In this document: positions 16,299 to 25,300 of the stretch, piece after piece
Position numbering within the stretch: the stretch's first letter is position 1
How the letters are laid out: the number at the start of each line of letters is the position of its first letter
Source: CG1-02-35-72 sp036170135
Lineage (GTDB): Bacteria > Bacteroidota > Bacteroidia > Flavobacteriales > Flavobacteriaceae
Direction of reading: 5' to 3'
Assembly (NCBI GenBank): GCA_036170135.1
Contig: JAVHOP010000105.1
Coordinates: forward strand, 1-33,369
DNA length: 33,369 nt
The notes under the pieces: model-generated
Database searches by the model: none
What the model was told of the DNA's origin: nothing
What the model saw: the letters and a program-made list of their open reading frames with translations, nothing else
Made by a program: the position numbers and the translations under genes

Positions 16299-16337
16299 TA
16301 AAATTATCATATTTTCTAATTAACCAACTATACCATT

Positions 16338-17219
16338 ATGTCACGATTAGAAGTTTTAAAAACCTATAAAATATTTATTGGAGGTCAGTTTCCAAGAACT
16401 GAATCGGGTCGTTATTACCAACCTGAATTCAAAAATAAAGCCATAGCCAATATGTGTTTGTCATCTAGAAAAGATTTTAGAAATGCGATGGTGGCTGCGC
16501 GTAATGCTCAAGGCGGATGGGCGCACAAAACCACCTATAACCGGAGCCAAATTTTATACCGCATTGCCGAGGTTTTAGAAGGCCGCAAGGCGCAATTTAT
16601 AGATGAATTGCTGTTGCAAGGAAGTACTGAAAATCAGGCAAAACAAGAAGTCGATTTAAGCATTGACCGTTTAATTTATTATGCTGGTTGGTGCGATAAA
16701 TTCATCCAAATGTACAGCAGTGTCAATCCGGTTTCGGGAAGTTTTTTTAACTTTTCTGTGCCCGAACCCACGGGCGTTGTAGCTGTAATTGCGCCCGAGC
16801 AAAGTGGATTGTTGGGTTTAATCACACAAATTTGCAGTGTCATTGCTGGCGGAAATACCTGCGTTGTTTTAGCATCCGAATCAAAACCATTATGCGCCAT
16901 TACTTTTGCCGAAGTTTTGGCAACATCTGATGTGCCAAGTGGTGTTGTAAATATCTTGACTGGAAATCGCGCCGAATTATTGACACATTTTGCATCTCAT
17001 ATGGATGTAAATGCCTTATTATATTGTGGCTCTAATCAAGCCGATATTAAAAATATTCAAGAAATAGCTGTCGAAAATATGAAACGCATCCGCATCCGCG
17101 AAGATGGTGATTATGTTGATGCTAAATTTGAATCACCTTATCTGATTTTCGATTTTCAAGAAACCAAAACTACTTGGCACCCTATCGAACAAATTGGTGC
17201 TGCTGGAAGTGGCTATTAA
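16338..17219 (+). CDS. Truncated, non-catalytic aldehyde dehydrogenase homologue
   Basis: A 293-residue protein that aligns with the N-terminal nucleotide-binding half of aldehyde dehydrogenases (KIFIGGQFPRTESG, RSQILYRIAEVLEGR, PTGVVAVIAPEQSGLLGLITQICSVIAGGNT, VPSGVVNILTGNRAEL, LLYCGSN). It stops where the catalytic domain should begin. The oxyanion Asn region reads IAPEQSG rather than IPWNFP, the nucleotide-site Lys is lost (VVLASESKPL), the general-base Glu motif is gone, and there is no catalytic Cys. The reading frame is clean, with an ordinary start and stop, so it looks like a maintained protein rather than decay. A probable role is a structural partner of the upstream ALDH, like the C-terminal pseudo-domain of ALDH16. 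Biochemical function is unproven. Confidence 0.8.
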   Translation: MSRLEVLKTYKIFIGGQFPRTESGRYYQPEFKNKAIANMCLSSRKDFRNAMVAARNAQGGWAHKTTYNRSQILYRIAEVLEGRKAQFIDELLLQGSTENQAKQEVDLSIDRLIYYAGWCDKFIQMYSSVNPVSGSFFNFSVPEPTGVVAVIAPEQSGLLGLITQICSVIAGGNTCVVLASESKPLCAITFAEVLATSDVPSGVVNILTGNRAELLTHFASHMDVNALLYCGSNQADIKNIQEIAVENMKRIRIREDGDYVDAKFESPYLIFDFQETKTTWHPIEQIGAAGSGY

Positions 17220-17239
17220 GATTTTATATTTCTTAAATT

Positions 17240-17267
17240 CCTACAAGGGTTTGCCAAACCTTGTAGG
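17240..17267. repeat. Hairpin repeat CCTACAAGG / CCTTGTAGG
   Basis: CCTACAAGG (17240-17248) pairs with CCTTGTAGG (17259-17267), extended inward by TTTG/CAAA around the loop. A half copy, CTTGTAGG, recurs at 17307-17314 before a T-run. It looks like a dispersed intergenic hairpin repeat. It may help terminate the deoC-ALDH transcript. Confidence 0.5.
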
Positions 17268-17323
17268 TTTGATAAAAATACCAACCATTTAAAGTTTTTT
17301 TTTAAACTTGTAGGTCTTTTTTT

Positions 17324-17356
17324 GTCTTTCTGAGTAAAACGAAGAATCTCAATCAC
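17324..17356 (+). repeat. Probable dispersed intergenic repeat (GTCTTTCTGAG...GAATCTCAA type)
   Basis: GTCTTTCTGAGTAAAACGAA followed by GAATCTCAATCAC resembles the GTCATTCTGAGCGAA...GAATCTC elements scattered in Bacteroidota intergenic regions. Only one copy is in this window, so the call rests on recall and needs a genome count. Confidence 0.35.
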
Positions 17357-17358
17357 AA

Positions 17359-17396
17359 AAAAAAGCCTGATTTATATTTATAAATTAGGCTTTTTT
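17359..17396. terminator. Bidirectional rho-independent terminator between the ALDH homologue and atpC
   Basis: The 18-nt arms 17359-17376 and 17379-17396 pair almost perfectly (one G-T). The A6 and T6 ends serve as T-run on either strand. It lies 18 bp past the atpC stop and ends both convergent transcripts. Confidence 0.85.
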
Positions 17397-17414
17397 AAAA
17401 TTTTATAGGCTCGT

Positions 17415-17693
17415 TTAATCCACTAAAATGATAACTTTATTGGCATTCATTTCAATAGTGCCACCTGTAACAGCCAACCATTTGCCGTGATCGTTACCGT
17501 TTGTAAATTTGTCGCGGTAATGATTATCAATTTTAACATCACCATATATTTTAATGATTCCCTTTATTAAAGTAGAAACAATAGCGGCGTGATTATTTAA
17601 CATCTGAAACTCGCCTTCGGCACCAGGTACTAATACAGAATCAACTTCTGATTTCAATAAGGTAGCTTCAGGTGTAACAATTTCTAAAAACAT
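17415..17693 (-). CDS. atpC: ATP synthase F1 epsilon subunit (short form)
   Basis: A 92-residue epsilon subunit consisting only of the N-terminal beta-sandwich (MFLEIVTPEATLLKSEVDSVLVPGAEGEFQMLNNHAAIVSTL). The C-terminal helical hairpin present in the E. coli protein (about 139 residues), which can insert into F1 and inhibit ATP hydrolysis, is absent. The stop is followed by a terminator with no nearby remnant, so this is the natural short form of Bacteroidota. It follows atpD by 77 bp, a gap that contains a heptamer tandem array. Confidence 0.93.
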   Translation of the reverse strand: MFLEIVTPEATLLKSEVDSVLVPGAEGEFQMLNNHAAIVSTLIKGIIKIYGDVKIDNHYRDKFTNGNDHGKWLAVTGGTIEMNANKVIILVD

Positions 17694-17698
17694 ATCTC

Positions 17699-17733
17699 TT
17701 TCAGTTTTTAGTTTTCAGTTTTTAGTATTCAGT
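17699..17733 (-). repeat. Heptamer tandem array upstream of atpC
   Basis: Read on the minus strand, five consecutive 7-bp units ACTGAAT, ACTAAAA, ACTGAAA, ACTAAAA, ACTGAAA end 5 bp before the atpC ATG (GAGAT between). The alternate units differ at G/A, so the higher period is 14. A partly overlapping inverted repeat TATTCAG (17726-17732) / CTGAATA (17746-17752) lies at its upstream edge. Confidence 0.75.
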
Positions 17734-17770
17734 ATGATTTTCCTTCTGAATACAGTTACTGCAAACTCAT

Positions 17771-19279
17771 TTATACTTCTGCTAACATTTTTTCGCCGGC
17801 GTCAATAGCATCTTGAATAGAGCCACGCAAGTTAAATGCTGCTTCAGGATATTGATCTAGCTCACCATTCATAATCATATTAAAGCCTTTAATGGTATCT
17901 TTAATATCAACCAAAACGCCTGGAATACCAGTAAACTGTTCGGCAACGTGGAAAGGTTGTGATAAGAAACGCTGTGCACGACGCGCACGGTGAACGATTA
18001 GTTTATCTTCTTCACTCAACTCTTCCATACCTAGAATGGCGATGATATCTTGTAATTCTTTATAGCGTTGCAATAATTCTTTGACGCGTTGTGCTGTTTG
18101 ATAATGTTCTTTACCTAAAATTTCGGCAGTTAAAATTCTGGAAGTAGAATCTAATGGATCTACCGCTGGATAAATACCGAGCTCAGCAATTTTACGAGAC
18201 AATACCGTGGTGGCATCTAAGTGTGCAAATGTTGTAGCAGGAGCCGGGTCAGTTAAATCGTCGGCAGGAACATAAACCGCTTGAACTGAAGTGATAGAAC
18301 CTGTTTTTGTTGAAGTAATACGTTCTTGCATCGTTCCCATTTCGGTTGCTAAGGTTGGTTGATAACCAACTGCCGATGGCATACGACCAAGTAATGCAGA
18401 AACTTCAGAACCAGCTTGTGTAAATCTAAAGATATTGTCAACAAAGAATAATACGTCTTTACCTTGACCTTCGCCAGCGCCATCTCTAAAATATTCGGCA
18501 ATGGTTAATCCTGATAAAGCTACACGAGCACGAGCTCCAGGAGGTTCGTTCATTTGACCAAAAACGAAAGTTACTTTAGATTCTTTCATTTTTTCCATAT
18601 CAATTTTACTCAAATCCCAGCCACCTTTTTCCATAGAATGGTTGAAATCGGCTCCATATTGAATGATTCCTGCTTCTATCATTTCACGCATTAAGTCATT
18701 TCCTTCACGGGTACGTTCACCTACTCCGGCAAACACTGATAAACCACCATGACCTTTTGCAATATTGTTAATCAATTCTTGAATTAAAACCGTTTTACCT
18801 ACACCGGCACCACCAAATAATCCTATTTTACCACCTTTTGAGTAAGGTTCAATTAAATCGATTACTTTAATACCTGTAAACAACACTTCGGTAGCGGTCG
18901 ACAAATCTTCAAATTTTGGAGACTCTCTATGAATTGGCAAGCCATTTTTACCATCTTTTGGTAAGGCTTTTAAACCGTCAATAGGATCGCCGGTAACATT
19001 AAACAAACGTCCATAAATTTCATTGCCAATAGGCATTTTTATAGGATTGCCAGTAGCTTTTACTTCTTGACCTCTTTGTAAACCGTCGGTAGAATCCATA
19101 GCAATGCACCGAACAGTATCTTCGCCAATGTGTTGTTCTACTTCTAAAACCAAAATACTTCCGTCGGTTCTGGTAATTTCTAATGAATCGTAAATTCTTG
19201 GTAATTCGGCTCCAGATGAAAATTCAACATCTAGAACAGGTCCGATAATTTGGGCAACTTTTCCTGTAACTTTAATCAT
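17771..19279 (-). CDS. atpD: ATP synthase F1 beta subunit
   Basis: A 502-residue catalytic beta subunit of F1Fo ATP synthase. The Walker A GGAGVGKT is at residues 156-163, the catalytic GERTREG at 187-193, then VLFFVDNIFRFTQAGSEVSALLGRMPSAVGYQPTL and the DELSEED-loop counterpart MEELSEEDKLIVHRARR. It is about 40 residues longer than the E. coli subunit. Part of this is an insert at about 206-233 (YGADFNHSMEKGGWDLSKID) just after the GERTREGN region. The atpD-atpC pair stands apart from the remaining ATP synthase genes, which are absent here, an arrangement common in Flavobacteriia. Confidence 0.98.
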   Translation of the reverse strand: MIKVTGKVAQIIGPVLDVEFSSGAELPRIYDSLEITRTDGSILVLEVEQHIGEDTVRCIAMDSTDGLQRGQEVKATGNPIKMPIGNEIYGRLFNVTGDPIDGLKALPKDGKNGLPIHRESPKFEDLSTATEVLFTGIKVIDLIEPYSKGGKIGLFGGAGVGKTVLIQELINNIAKGHGGLSVFAGVGERTREGNDLMREMIEAGIIQYGADFNHSMEKGGWDLSKIDMEKMKESKVTFVFGQMNEPPGARARVALSGLTIAEYFRDGAGEGQGKDVLFFVDNIFRFTQAGSEVSALLGRMPSAVGYQPTLATEMGTMQERITSTKTGSITSVQAVYVPADDLTDPAPATTFAHLDATTVLSRKIAELGIYPAVDPLDSTSRILTAEILGKEHYQTAQRVKELLQRYKELQDIIAILGMEELSEEDKLIVHRARRAQRFLSQPFHVAEQFTGIPGVLVDIKDTIKGFNMIMNGELDQYPEAAFNLRGSIQDAIDAGEKMLAEV

Positions 19280-19336
19280 TACTTCTATGGTTTTTTTATG
19301 CGTTTAGCCTAAAATTTGTATTCTATTTTAAAGTGG

Positions 19337-19344
19337 CAAAAATA
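19337..19344 (-). promoter_or_regulatory. Predicted -7 promoter box for atpD
   Basis: TATTTTTG on the minus strand matches TAnnTTTG; predicted start near 19332, leader about 53 nt. No clear -33 TTG. Confidence 0.45.
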
Positions 19345-19410
19345 GTCCTTTTTTTTAGAAATAAAAAAAGGTTTTTTTGAAAATTATTTTATAATTGATG
19401 ATGTATTTAT

Positions 19411-19444
19411 CAAAAAAAATCGCCCTGAATTTCAGGGCGATTTT
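19411..19444 (-). terminator. Rho-independent terminator of the TonB-dependent receptor gene
   Basis: AAAATCGCCCTGAA (19416-19429) pairs with TTCAGGGCGATTTT (19431-19444). On the minus strand the stem is followed by a T8 tract. It lies 20 bp after the receptor stop and separates it from atpD. Confidence 0.9.
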
Positions 19445-19463
19445 AAATAATTTTTTAATAAAA

Positions 19464-22301
19464 TTACGGATTAACAGTAAATGATAAGAAATACATTGAA
19501 CCTATCATACCGGTACCATAAGCTTGGGTGTATTCTTTTCCACCTAAGTTATTAGCGCCTAGTTTTAAAGTAGCATTCATACTTATAGGTAGTTTGTAAG
19601 ATAATTGTGCATCAAGAACTGTTGCAGCAGGAACCGTACCATTACCAAATGAAGCTTGCCATAAATAGCTATCAAAATAACGAACGCTAAAATTAAATCC
19701 GAAGTTCTTTAAAACTTCGGTATTTCCAAAAGAAGCTTTGATGCTGTTTTCTGGAGTGTTAAAGCCAGCATCAAACCCTGGATCAGAAGCTTGGTTAAAT
19801 TTAAATTTAGAATACGTATAGTTTACTGAAAAATCATAATCGCCAAATACTTTAGCTCCTAAACCTAAACCAACACCATAAGAAGTAACATCAGCACTAG
19901 AATTAGTATATGTTCTAAAAGGAACATAATCACCTTTTGCAATTGCTAAAGCGGCAGCTGGCATAGGCAAAGTTCCTGGAACAAAATCAGAAAAATCGGC
20001 TTTTCCATATAATGGCGCTAATACAGTTTTTTGTGCAATAAAACCTGTGTAATCATTATAATAACCACTTAAATCTATCGATACATTCCCAATATTACCA
20101 CGATAACCCAATTCATAAGCGGTAATTTTTTCTGGTTGTACAAAAGGGGTATTGAATTTTTTCAATAAACTAGGATTTATAGTTCCACCAGCAGCAGCTG
20201 CACCAAAAGCTTGAACTGAAGCTAAAGAAAAGGCATTTTCGTAACCTTGGCGTCCCGTAACGCTTAGTGTTGCAGGATTGCCAATTGAGCGCCCTGTGGT
20301 ACTAACATTAAATGGTCTTGAAGTATAACGGTCTAAATTGTCTGGAGCAGAACCAACTAAAAGGGCATTTCCAACATCTAAACCAATATATTGACTTTGG
20401 GTATCAGGATTTCTAAATCCGGTTTGGAATGACGCTCTAAAGTTGTGTTGATTTTTATCGCCAGCAGAATATACCAAAGAGACTCTTGGCGAATAATTAC
20501 CAACATAGTTTTTAGATTTATCGTAACGTATAGAACCTGTAAATTTTAATTTATCATCTAATAATTTTTTCATCACTTGCATATAGGCGCCATATTCACT
20601 ATAAGTTATAGGCCCATTATTATCAGTAAATATAGTGCCAGCTGAATTTAATTGGTATTCTCTCCAAGAGCCACCTAATTGAATTTCGGCAACATCAATC
20701 AATTCTGAAAAATTATAATTGCCTTCAACTTGAGACATTTTAGTAGCATCAACAAACTTAGAACCCGATAACAATGATGGGTTAGAAGTAATCTCAGCTA
20801 ATCTATTATTAAAACCACTCGTTCCAGGTATTAAAGCCCCTGTTTGAGCAACTTGACGCGCAATAGTATGCGCTTGAGCTGCAGTCATTGGACCACCTGG
20901 AAGTGCACCCAATCTTGCACCAATAAAAGTTTGTGCATATTGCGTAAACCAATTGGTGTCCGATTTCCAACTTCTGTTCAAGTTAATTGAAGCAAATCTT
21001 GAATCGTATGAATTACCGGCACTTTCTGTAATAGTATAAGCTCTTACAAAAAAGTTTTTGTTGTGCACTTCAATTTTATTTTGACGCATAATAAAATCTT
21101 TTAAAGCATATCTGTTTGCTCCTTGATAAATGGTATTACCAGTTCCTATTTTTGATTGAAAAACAACTTCTAAATCATTAGCAAGTGGTCTATAAACTAA
21201 GGTTAAATCGCCTTTAACACTTTCGGCTTTAGGATCCATTATTTCACTTTCTTTAAAACCTGTACGGGCCACTCTAGCAGAACCTAAAAAATTTGGAGGT
21301 AATGGAATACCTGCTCCAGCAGCAATGGCGTCAAAATTTAAAGTAGTAGCAACCTCATCACCATAAACGTTTAAACCGTCGTAACTTGGTGAAGATGGTG
21401 TATTTGTGGGGTTGTTGACATCGTGATAATCGGCAGCTACCCAATCAGTTCCTTGTAAGAAAGAGAAAGATAATTTTGCAGCAAATTTATCGCTAAAAGC
21501 GTGAGCCATACGAATACCAGCATCCCAATATTGGTTAACGCCAGCAGCTTTTTGATTGGTATAACCAGATTTTGCATAAACGCTAATGCCTTGATAATCA
21601 AAAGGACTTTTGCTAGTCATAAATAAGATACCATTAAAGGCGTTAGCACCATATAATGCTGATGATGCCCCTGGAAGTAATTCCACAGATTTTACATCTA
21701 ATTCCGACATACCAACCAAGTTACCCATCACAAAGTTTAGGGCAGGTGAGGCGTTGTCCATACCATCAACCAATTGTACAAAACGGTTGTTTGCAAATGT
21801 TGCAAAACCACGCGTATTAACCGATCTAAAAGTTAAACTACTCGTGTTAATTTGAACACCTTTTAAATTTTCTAAACCATCGTAAAAAGATACAGCTGTT
21901 GTGTTTTTGATATCTCTCATATCTAGAGTTTCAACAGTAACTGGAGATTCTCTAATACTTTCAGGAGTACGAGAAGCAGAAACAATAACTTCGTCTAAAC
22001 GGTTGTTTGCTTCACTCAAGTCAATTGATAAATCCATGTTGTTTTTAGAAACATCAACAGTTTTTGTTTCGTAACCAACATAAGAAACTTCTAATTGAAA
22101 AGGAAAATTTTGACTAACTTTAAATGAAAATTTTCCATTAAAATCGGTAGAGGTTCCAATTGATTTTCCTGTAACTTTAATACTTACACCAGGAAGGGGG
22201 TCTCCCGACTTGGCGTCTTTAACAGTTCCTGAAACTGTTGTCTGTGCAATTAAGGTTGTACCTAAAAACAGCACAAATAGCAAGCTAAATAATTTTTTCA
22301 T
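19464..22301 (-). CDS. TonB-dependent receptor with N-terminal carboxypeptidase-regulatory-like domain
   Basis: A 945-residue outer-membrane receptor. The signal peptide MKKLFSLLFVLFLGTTLIAQ is followed by a carboxypeptidase-regulatory-like domain at about 22-105 (VSGTVKDAKSGDPLPGVSIKV, GTSTDFNGKFSF). A plug domain at about 115-240 includes LDEVIVSASRTPESIRESPVTVETLD and VELLPGASSALYGANAFNGILFM. A 22-strand barrel then runs to the C-terminus, which ends in a hydrophobic strand (MIGSMYFLSFTVNP). It would take up a large or scarce substrate using TonB energy. No SusD partner, siderophore gene or metal regulator is next to it, so the substrate is unknown. It follows the metalloprotease gene in the opposite reading order: the receptor is upstream, with 84 bp between its start and the protease stop, and has its own terminator. 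Confidence 0.92.
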   Translation of the reverse strand: MKKLFSLLFVLFLGTTLIAQTTVSGTVKDAKSGDPLPGVSIKVTGKSIGTSTDFNGKFSFKVSQNFPFQLEVSYVGYETKTVDVSKNNMDLSIDLSEANNRLDEVIVSASRTPESIRESPVTVETLDMRDIKNTTAVSFYDGLENLKGVQINTSSLTFRSVNTRGFATFANNRFVQLVDGMDNASPALNFVMGNLVGMSELDVKSVELLPGASSALYGANAFNGILFMTSKSPFDYQGISVYAKSGYTNQKAAGVNQYWDAGIRMAHAFSDKFAAKLSFSFLQGTDWVAADYHDVNNPTNTPSSPSYDGLNVYGDEVATTLNFDAIAAGAGIPLPPNFLGSARVARTGFKESEIMDPKAESVKGDLTLVYRPLANDLEVVFQSKIGTGNTIYQGANRYALKDFIMRQNKIEVHNKNFFVRAYTITESAGNSYDSRFASINLNRSWKSDTNWFTQYAQTFIGARLGALPGGPMTAAQAHTIARQVAQTGALIPGTSGFNNRLAEITSNPSLLSGSKFVDATKMSQVEGNYNFSELIDVAEIQLGGSWREYQLNSAGTIFTDNNGPITYSEYGAYMQVMKKLLDDKLKFTGSIRYDKSKNYVGNYSPRVSLVYSAGDKNQHNFRASFQTGFRNPDTQSQYIGLDVGNALLVGSAPDNLDRYTSRPFNVSTTGRSIGNPATLSVTGRQGYENAFSLASVQAFGAAAAGGTINPSLLKKFNTPFVQPEKITAYELGYRGNIGNVSIDLSGYYNDYTGFIAQKTVLAPLYGKADFSDFVPGTLPMPAAALAIAKGDYVPFRTYTNSSADVTSYGVGLGLGAKVFGDYDFSVNYTYSKFKFNQASDPGFDAGFNTPENSIKASFGNTEVLKNFGFNFSVRYFDSYLWQASFGNGTVPAATVLDAQLSYKLPISMNATLKLGANNLGGKEYTQAYGTGMIGSMYFLSFTVNP

Positions 22302-22385
22302 AGTGTTAATTTATTGATTAATTATGTTAAAACAGATGCAAAGTACAATTTTTTTTATTTCTAATTAAAAATCAGTGAAAAAAAA

Positions 22386-25300
22386 TTAATTCTTGATAAT
22401 TTTTTTGACATAAAATTGCGTTCCTTTTATTACTTTGATATAATAAATGCCATTTTGAAGGTGTTTTATAGTGAAGGTTTTACTTATTTGATTATCATTA
22501 ATCTGCTCAATTTTTCGACCTAAAATATCTAAAATTTGGACGGTAATTTTTTCATTTTGAGAATTTGGTATGTTTAAATAAAGTTGTCCATTTGTTGGGT
22601 TAGGCCAAATTTCAATTTGTTTAAAAATTTGTTTATCAATAGCTAAAGGCACGGAAACTTGACTGCAAACTTCGATATTCCAATTGATTAATGAGCCTAC
22701 ATCACTTGGGCCTTGATCTTCAATAAACAGTGTCCAATTGCCTTGCGAATTATCGCCAGCAAAAGCAGTCAATGATTCGGTAGGCTTCAGGTTGCCCGTA
22801 TAACCGGGAGCCGAATTACTACAAACCAAATTATTTCCTGTATCGGTAAAAATAGCATTCATATCTTGAGTAGCACAAGTTGACGAAGTTAAAAGCTGGA
22901 CGATTTTTGCAGCCGGACTTTTAATAGTCATTTTAATATCACCAATAAATGAATGTGTCATTTGTACGCCAATATGAACAGCGCTGATGGACACATTATC
23001 GGTTACGTTTAATATTGATGAGGCACCGGTTACATTATTATCTGGAATGGCTATTGGTAAACCCGAATACGTTGTGGTTGAACAGCTTTGCTGATAAGTG
23101 GCAAAGGCATTCACACTTGAATAAATGCCATTGGCGCAATTATTTATAGGCCTAACGTGCCAATAATAAGCTGAGGCTTCTGTCAATCCGGTTATGGTAT
23201 AATTTGGTTCTGAAGTATTTGTAGAAAGAATCAGATTATTAAACCCAATATCTGTAGCAACCTGCAACTCATAACTTTTTGCATTGCTTTGCACTTCCCA
23301 ACTCAAAGTCGGATTTAAATCAACACCGAGTGCTCCTTGACTTGGTGTTGTTAAAATTTGTGAGCTGAAAGTTGAATTGTAAACCTGTAATTTGGTGGTT
23401 GCGGTTCTGTTTATTGATGGCGTTGTAGCTTTTACTATAATATCATTACTTCCCAAATTCACATCACTAATTCCTGTTAAAGTTAATTGAATGGTTGTTC
23501 CGTTTACCGACGTGCTTATCGGATTAAAACTCGCCTGCATTCCACTTGGTAAATTTACAACCGAAAAATTAGCGACTTCGGCAAAACCACCAAAAGATTG
23601 ATAGGTGTAATTCAGAATTAGTTGATTGCCCGTGCAAATTTCTGAATAATTTGTTGCAGGTAATAAAGCCATAAGATTTTGTTGGATGCTGAAATTAGAA
23701 GTATTGATATTAAAAAAAATATTTCCAACGCTTGCAACCATAATACGCGCCGTATTGGTAGGATTGTCAGGTATTAAAACGGTATAACTGCCATTATTTG
23801 CCACATTTGAAGCTAATATAATTGGATAGGTTTGTCCGCCATCAGTTGAAAGCAACAAATCCACATCACTGCAATTGATTGGTGCCTTATCGGTATTGGC
23901 AACATTCCAAGTAATGATTTGCGTTGAGCCGACATCATAAATTACATGGGTGCTTTGAGAGCTTATCGTAAATGGGCCGGCGTTTGCATCAACAGTAACT
24001 TTTTTTGAATCTCTTGCAGTTTGTCCACCCATTAAAACGTTGTCTCTAACGGTTACATCAAAATTTAATGTTCGCGAAACACTTGGTAAGACTTCCCACG
24101 TATTGGCAGTTTGACCTGCTAAAACGGTATTGATTTCAGGAAAATAACGACTTGGTGAAGTACCAGGTGTTATTGACCTAAAAATAGCACCTCCGGTTGC
24201 TGTTGCTATTGGCGGAATGCTCGTAATTTGGTTATCGGTTTGTTCCCAAGTGTAAGTGAGTACATCATTATCAGCATCTAAAGCGTTTGCGGTTAATATA
24301 AATGGTGTTGATTTTGGAATAACAACATCATCATAAGCATTGACAGTTGGCGCATTTAGATTGTTAATCAAGCTTGAGGAAATGCCACAATTATTAAAAC
24401 CGGTTGAAATGCTGGTAAAAATTTGCTGAATGCTGACGCTATGAAAATAATCATCGCTGTGCGATTGTACATTTTGAGGTGCACAAATGCCGGCATAAGC
24501 CATAATGGTACTGCCACTTCCGGGTTCAACTGCCGTAGCATCATTTCTATTGCCTCCAGAGCAACTTCCAGAATCGCCATTAAAAGTGTGTGTTGCGCCA
24601 AATTGGTGCCCCATTTCGTGAATTACAAAATCGACATCAAAAGCATCGCCAACAGGATTAGTTTGACCGGTAACGCCTTTGGCTTTTGATGATGTACAAG
24701 GTGAATTCATCACGGCAATGCCACCACCAGCCGTGCTAAATACGTGGCCAATATCATAATTTGGTGAACCGATAACCGTATTAATATTGGTCTGATTTTC
24801 AGTTAACATGGTGTTGCCGTTATTGTTGGTATAAGGATCGGTTGTGCCGTCTAAATAAATGAGTTGGTCGTTATTTGCCACTAAAACCATTGTTAAAGCC
24901 ACGTCTCTTTCAAAAATAGCATTGACTCGCGTGATAGTTGTAGTAATGGCAGCCATAACAGCTGCTTTTTTTTCGGTATCTGTAGCCGAATTTAACCCGG
25001 CCGTATTGATATGGAATTGTGAATATTCGCCCGTAGTAGCTACTGCCAATTTATAGGTGCGCAACTTTGTGTCATTGGCATTAAAAGTTTTGGCTACCGC
25101 TAAAATAGGAGGACTTTCAATTGCTAAAGTCGAGCAGACAAAAGGCTGATTTTGTTCGCCTGAATTACTGCGACTATAAACCGTATAATTCAAACGATCT
25201 TTGCTATTAGGATCAATATATTGCGTTTGTTTTCCTGTTTTAAAAATGGCGGCATAAAGTCCTAATTGGTTTAGACTAAATCGAATGCTAGTGCTTTTAT

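Noticed and set aside
16338..17219. Short ALDH homologue as a frameshifted pseudogene
   Set aside because: The frame is clean to a normal stop and the following 195 bp encode no remaining catalytic domain in any frame, so it is better read as a true short protein.
17415..17693. atpC as a truncated pseudogene
   Set aside because: About 92 residues is the usual epsilon length in this phylum, and a terminator follows directly.
22302..22385. TACTTTGC upstream of the TonB-dependent receptor as its -7 box
   Set aside because: It is one base short of TAnnTTTG, so I did not list it as a feature.
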